DNA from: Actinomadura kijaniata NBRC 14229
Lineage (GTDB): Bacteria > Actinomycetota > Actinomycetes > Streptosporangiales > Streptosporangiaceae
Length of the DNA: 64,000 nt
NCBI RefSeq assembly: GCF_001552175.1
Contig: NZ_BCQR01000009.1
Location: forward strand, 1-64,000
Reading direction: 5' to 3'
In this document: piece by piece, positions 61,791 through 64,000 of the stretch
Layout: every line of letters starts with the position of its first letter
Position numbering within the stretch: position 1 is the first letter of the stretch
Program-made: the position numbers and the translations under genes
The notes under the pieces: generated by a model
Told to the model about the DNA's origin: nothing
The model's database searches: none
What the model saw: the letters and a program-made list of their open reading frames with translations, nothing else

Positions 61791-61970
61791 ATGGCCATCA
61801 TGACGCGTCCGGCCGTCGCTCGCGCGCGGCCGCCGGACCGCTCCTGCCTGAGCTGTCACGGCACCCGGCAGATGTGGAACCCGCCCATCGGGCCGGTCCC
61901 GTGCCCGCTGTGCACGCCCCCGCCCGTCCGCCGCCCGTCGGCCGGGTTGCCGGGGGGTGAGCACCGATGA
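61791..61970 (+). CDS. 59-residue zinc-ribbon protein
   Basis: ATG 61791 (GGAGGAACCGTCC before it) to TGA 61970. Two Cys pairs, CLSC at 19-22 and CPLC at 38-41, spaced as in a zinc ribbon, plus a DnaJ-like CHGTRQM turn. Ends by ATGA overlap with the next gene, which supports it as real. Unknown role, probably nucleic-acid or protein binding. Confidence 0.65.
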   Translation: MAIMTRPAVARARPPDRSCLSCHGTRQMWNPPIGPVPCPLCTPPPVRRPSAGLPGGEHR

Positions 61971-62311
61971 TCCACCCGGTGTTCGACGCCAACGGCGTGC
62001 CCGACCTGACCCGCCTGAACGAGTGGATCGCCACCTGCGACCACTGTGTCGTCGCCGCGTCGGCGGCCGACATCGACCCGTGGCTGGCCGGTCCCCGCGT
62101 GGAGCAGGCGGTGTACTGCCCCGACTGCGTTCCCCTGCTGGCCGCGCGCCTCATCGACCCCCTCTTCCGGCCGTCCGGCCTGGCGGGCTTGGTCTACGAC
62201 CTCACCCAGCAGGCCCGCCGCCTGCCGCACCGCGCCCGCCCGGCGGCCCGCCGCCTGGCCCGCACGCTGCCCTTCCCCCTGGTCCGCCGCCTCGGCGGCT
62301 CCGCTCGCTGA
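61967..62311 (+). CDS. small zinc-ribbon protein, basic C-terminus
   Basis: Product of 114 residues. CDHC at about 24-27 and CPDC at about 51-54 form a second Cys4 ribbon in this unit; residues 75-114 are Arg/Pro/Leu-rich and strongly basic. Overlaps the 59-residue gene by ATGA. Confidence 0.65.
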   Translation: MIHPVFDANGVPDLTRLNEWIATCDHCVVAASAADIDPWLAGPRVEQAVYCPDCVPLLAARLIDPLFRPSGLAGLVYDLTQQARRLPHRARPAARRLARTLPFPLVRRLGGSAR

Positions 62312-62463
62312 TCCCGTTCCGCCCGGCCTGCGCTGACAGCCCCGGTGGCCCGATCACCGCAGCGTTCCCGGCGACTCCCGCCTGCTTTCGGCTGAGCCGT
62401 TGCCGCCTGCGCGGCAACGGCCCGGTCTTCCCCTCTTTTCCCTGTTCACCTGCGAGGTGCTCC

Positions 62464-63042
62464 ATGTTCCTGAACTCCGTCCTCACCGGCGCGCGACCGG
62501 TGGACCGCTCGCCCGATCCCGACGGCCTGGAGCTGGCCGAAGACGCCTACCGCTACGCCCGCCGCCAGGCCGCCATCACCGACACCGCCGCCCTGACCCG
62601 CGCCCTGGCCGAACTCAACATCACCCCGATCCCCACCGACGACCCCGACGACTTCAGCGAGACCGACCAGGAGGACGGGCTGGTCGGCCCCCCGATGCAC
62701 ATCGAGGCCGACGGCACCGTCACCACCCTGATCGCCGCGCCCTCCTGGGTCATCGACGACGACGGCCAGGCGGTCGCACGTGGTCGGTACGTGTGGGCGT
62801 GCGCCCGGCAGGGCTGGCTGTGGCTGCGCGCCTCCGACGCCACCGGTCAGGGCTTGGGCGACGCCGGACCGCTGGAGACCCTGGCCGACGTCGGCCGCGC
62901 CCTGGTCCAGGGCCCCACCCACCCGCTGTGCACCCCGCGACCCGACGGCCCGGCGGCCCCGTGCCTCCACCTCCTGGCAGAGGAGGCCCTGCCCTTCTGG
63001 GCCGCGGAGGTGGTCCAACCGGTCAGCCCCACCGGCTGGTAG
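62464..63042 (+). CDS. hypothetical protein
   Basis: Product of 192 residues. N-terminal helical region (LAEDAYRYARRQAAITDTAALTRAL in pieces), acidic middle (DDPDDFSETDQEDG) and a C-terminal part with GRYVWACARQGWLWLRAS. GAGGTG before the ATG at 62464. The gap 62312-62463 shows no other gene. Not recognised. Confidence 0.65.
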   Translation: MFLNSVLTGARPVDRSPDPDGLELAEDAYRYARRQAAITDTAALTRALAELNITPIPTDDPDDFSETDQEDGLVGPPMHIEADGTVTTLIAAPSWVIDDDGQAVARGRYVWACARQGWLWLRASDATGQGLGDAGPLETLADVGRALVQGPTHPLCTPRPDGPAAPCLHLLAEEALPFWAAEVVQPVSPTGW

Positions 63043-63056
63043 CCCCGGCAACCGTC

Positions 63057-63305
63057 ATGGCCTCCCCCGCCGACGCCGTGTCCGCCTCCGCCGCCGTCCC
63101 CTCGCCCGCCTGGTCCGGCCGTGTGCCGGCGGGTGGGCGACCGGGGCGGTCGCCGTGGCCGACCTGGTCCTGCCCGCGCTGCAACGGGCCGCTGGACGGC
63201 GGCCCCACCCACTTCTACTGCACTCCCTGCGGTCGCGGCCTGCCCGCCGCCGACCTGCCCCACGAGACCCACCGTCCCCTGATCCGCCACCAGGAGAACC
63301 GATGA
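63057..63305 (+). CDS. 82-residue zinc-ribbon protein
   Basis: From ATG 63057. Pro/Ala-rich first half, then CPRC at about 40-43 and CTPC at about 55-58, a Cys4 ribbon with GPTHFYC between. Ends by ATGA overlap with the next gene. Third Cys4 mini-protein of this unit. Confidence 0.6.
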   Translation: MASPADAVSASAAVPSPAWSGRVPAGGRPGRSPWPTWSCPRCNGPLDGGPTHFYCTPCGRGLPAADLPHETHRPLIRHQENR

Positions 63306-63961
63306 TCAACCTGCGCAAGACCGCCCCACCCCACCGGGCCGACCAAGCCCGCACTGGGGTCACGTTCGTGCCGCCCACCGGCCGCTCCCTGACCGTCATC
63401 CAGCCCGCCGACGACCAGACCAGTCAGGTCGCCGACCTGTGGCGACTGCACGACCAAGCCGCCCGCGTCCACCGCCAGCGCGCCCTGGCCCACCTCGCCT
63501 TCGCCGTCCTGGTGGCGGTGCTCGGCGTGACGCTGGCCGCCACGCTGTCGCTGGCCGCGCTGTGGGAACTGCTCACCACGCTGGCGGCCCTGTACGGGCT
63601 GTGCATGGCCGCCACCACGCTGTGGGACTGGACCACCCAGCACTACCAGTGGCCCCGCACCTGGGACCCGACCACCGGGTTCGGCTACCGGCTCACCACC
63701 ACCGGCTACCGGCCACGGCGCCGCTGGTACGCCCCTGGCCAGACCGTCCTGCTCACCCACCCCGCCGCCGACCCCGTCGCCGTCAACGGCCCCGACGCCC
63801 CGCCCGACGAGGTCGTGCACGTGCTGTGGTGGATCACCGACCCCGCCATGGACCAGCCGTGGGTGGTCATCCACCGCAACACCCAACCCGCCCAAGCCGT
63901 CCCGCTGAACCGCCTAGCCCCGCTCCCGGTCCGGCCCGACCGCACGGAGGCCCGACGATGA
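63302..63961 (+). CDS. membrane protein of unknown function
   Basis: Product of 219 residues. Two adjacent membrane helices at about 64-86 and 88-108 (LAFAVLVAVLGVTLAATLSL, LLTTLAALYGLCMAATTLW), basic N-terminus inside and a C-terminal domain with VVHVLWWITDPAMDQPWVVIH. A candidate conjugation- or envelope-associated component of the element. Overlaps both neighbours. Confidence 0.65.
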   Translation: MINLRKTAPPHRADQARTGVTFVPPTGRSLTVIQPADDQTSQVADLWRLHDQAARVHRQRALAHLAFAVLVAVLGVTLAATLSLAALWELLTTLAALYGLCMAATTLWDWTTQHYQWPRTWDPTTGFGYRLTTTGYRPRRRWYAPGQTVLLTHPAADPVAVNGPDAPPDEVVHVLWWITDPAMDQPWVVIHRNTQPAQAVPLNRLAPLPVRPDRTEARR

Positions 63962-64000
63962 CCACTCCCCACGGCCACACCCCCGATCTCGCCCCCGACC
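63958..64000 (+). CDS. start of a further gene of the series (partial)
   Basis: ATG 63958 overlaps the previous stop (ATGA) and gives MTTPHGHTPDLAPD before the window ends. Supported by the overlap pattern only. Confidence 0.5.
   Translation, partial: MTTPHGHTPDLAPD

Larger units (their letters stand above)
53902..64000. mobile_element. accessory block resembling an actinomycete integrative element (right boundary outside)
   Basis: Gene content is typical of actinomycete integrative elements: GntR and HTH regulators, a WhiB-like protein, RRQRL-type zinc-binding protein, tiny Cys-pair proteins and strings of overlapping unknown genes. No intact integrase, replication initiator or TraB-like translocase is visible inside the window, so the element type is an inference. 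The integrase and tRNA-Tyr remnants at 40.1-40.9 kb may belong to the same or an older event. Confidence 0.4.

Overview
The window is high-GC actinobacterial chromosome. The neighbourhood secE-nusG-rplK-rplA / rplJ-rplL, rpmG-hadA-hadB-murB, a complete mce operon, many GTG starts and stop/start overlaps of the TGATG or ATGA/GTGA kind, and a WhiB protein point to a spore-forming or filamentous actinomycete. Something near Streptosporangiales/Thermomonosporaceae is my inference from gene content; no search was run.

Left half (about 0.4-40 kb) is mostly core chromosome. A lipid-importer operon on the minus strand (mkl, two yrbE permeases, mceABCDEF, two Mce-associated proteins) lies directly downstream of rplJ-rplL. 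Three secreted or anchored LppX/LprG-like proteins separate rplJL from rplKA, nusG, secE and tRNA-Trp. Then come an aspartate aminotransferase, adenosine deaminase, a FadR-type regulator, murB, the hadA/hadB dehydratase pair, rpmG, and tRNA genes for Met and two identical Thr(GGT). From 27 to 40 kb are an acyl-CoA dehydrogenase, a PP2C-like phosphatase, a SAM methyltransferase, an HTH/DUF5753 regulator, three ECF-type sigma factors with their partner genes (one an ECF41-like sigma beside a type II NADH dehydrogenase-like flavoprotein), and a DUF885 peptidase.

At about 40.1 kb the core ends in a truncated tyrosine integrase and a tRNA-Tyr whose 5' acceptor strand is destroyed. From there to about 53.6 kb is a composite type I-E CRISPR region. 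It reads as two paralogous loci in tandem. Locus A has a minus-oriented array (array 1), then the first 80 codons of a cas3 running straight into a plus-oriented array (array 2). Locus B has a short minus-oriented array (array B), a complete cas3-cse1-cse2-cas7-cas5-cas6e operon, and a plus-oriented array of about 48 repeats (array 3). Both loci begin with the same roughly 175-bp segment, which starts inside a tRNA-Tyr-like sequence. No cas1 or cas2 is present. Interference genes look intact, but the array ends next to the effector operon are decayed.

The right end (about 54-64 kb) is an accessory block resembling an actinomycete integrative element. It holds a GntR-HTH-inositol monophosphatase operon on the minus strand. 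Facing it is a tightly overlapping plus-strand series: small Cys-pair (zinc ribbon) proteins, a WhiB-like Fe-S protein, an HTH protein, an RRQRL-type zinc-binding protein and several unknowns, running off the window end. Two paralogous small zinc-ribbon proteins (54.0-54.3 kb minus, 57.1-57.5 kb plus) bracket the regulatory operon.
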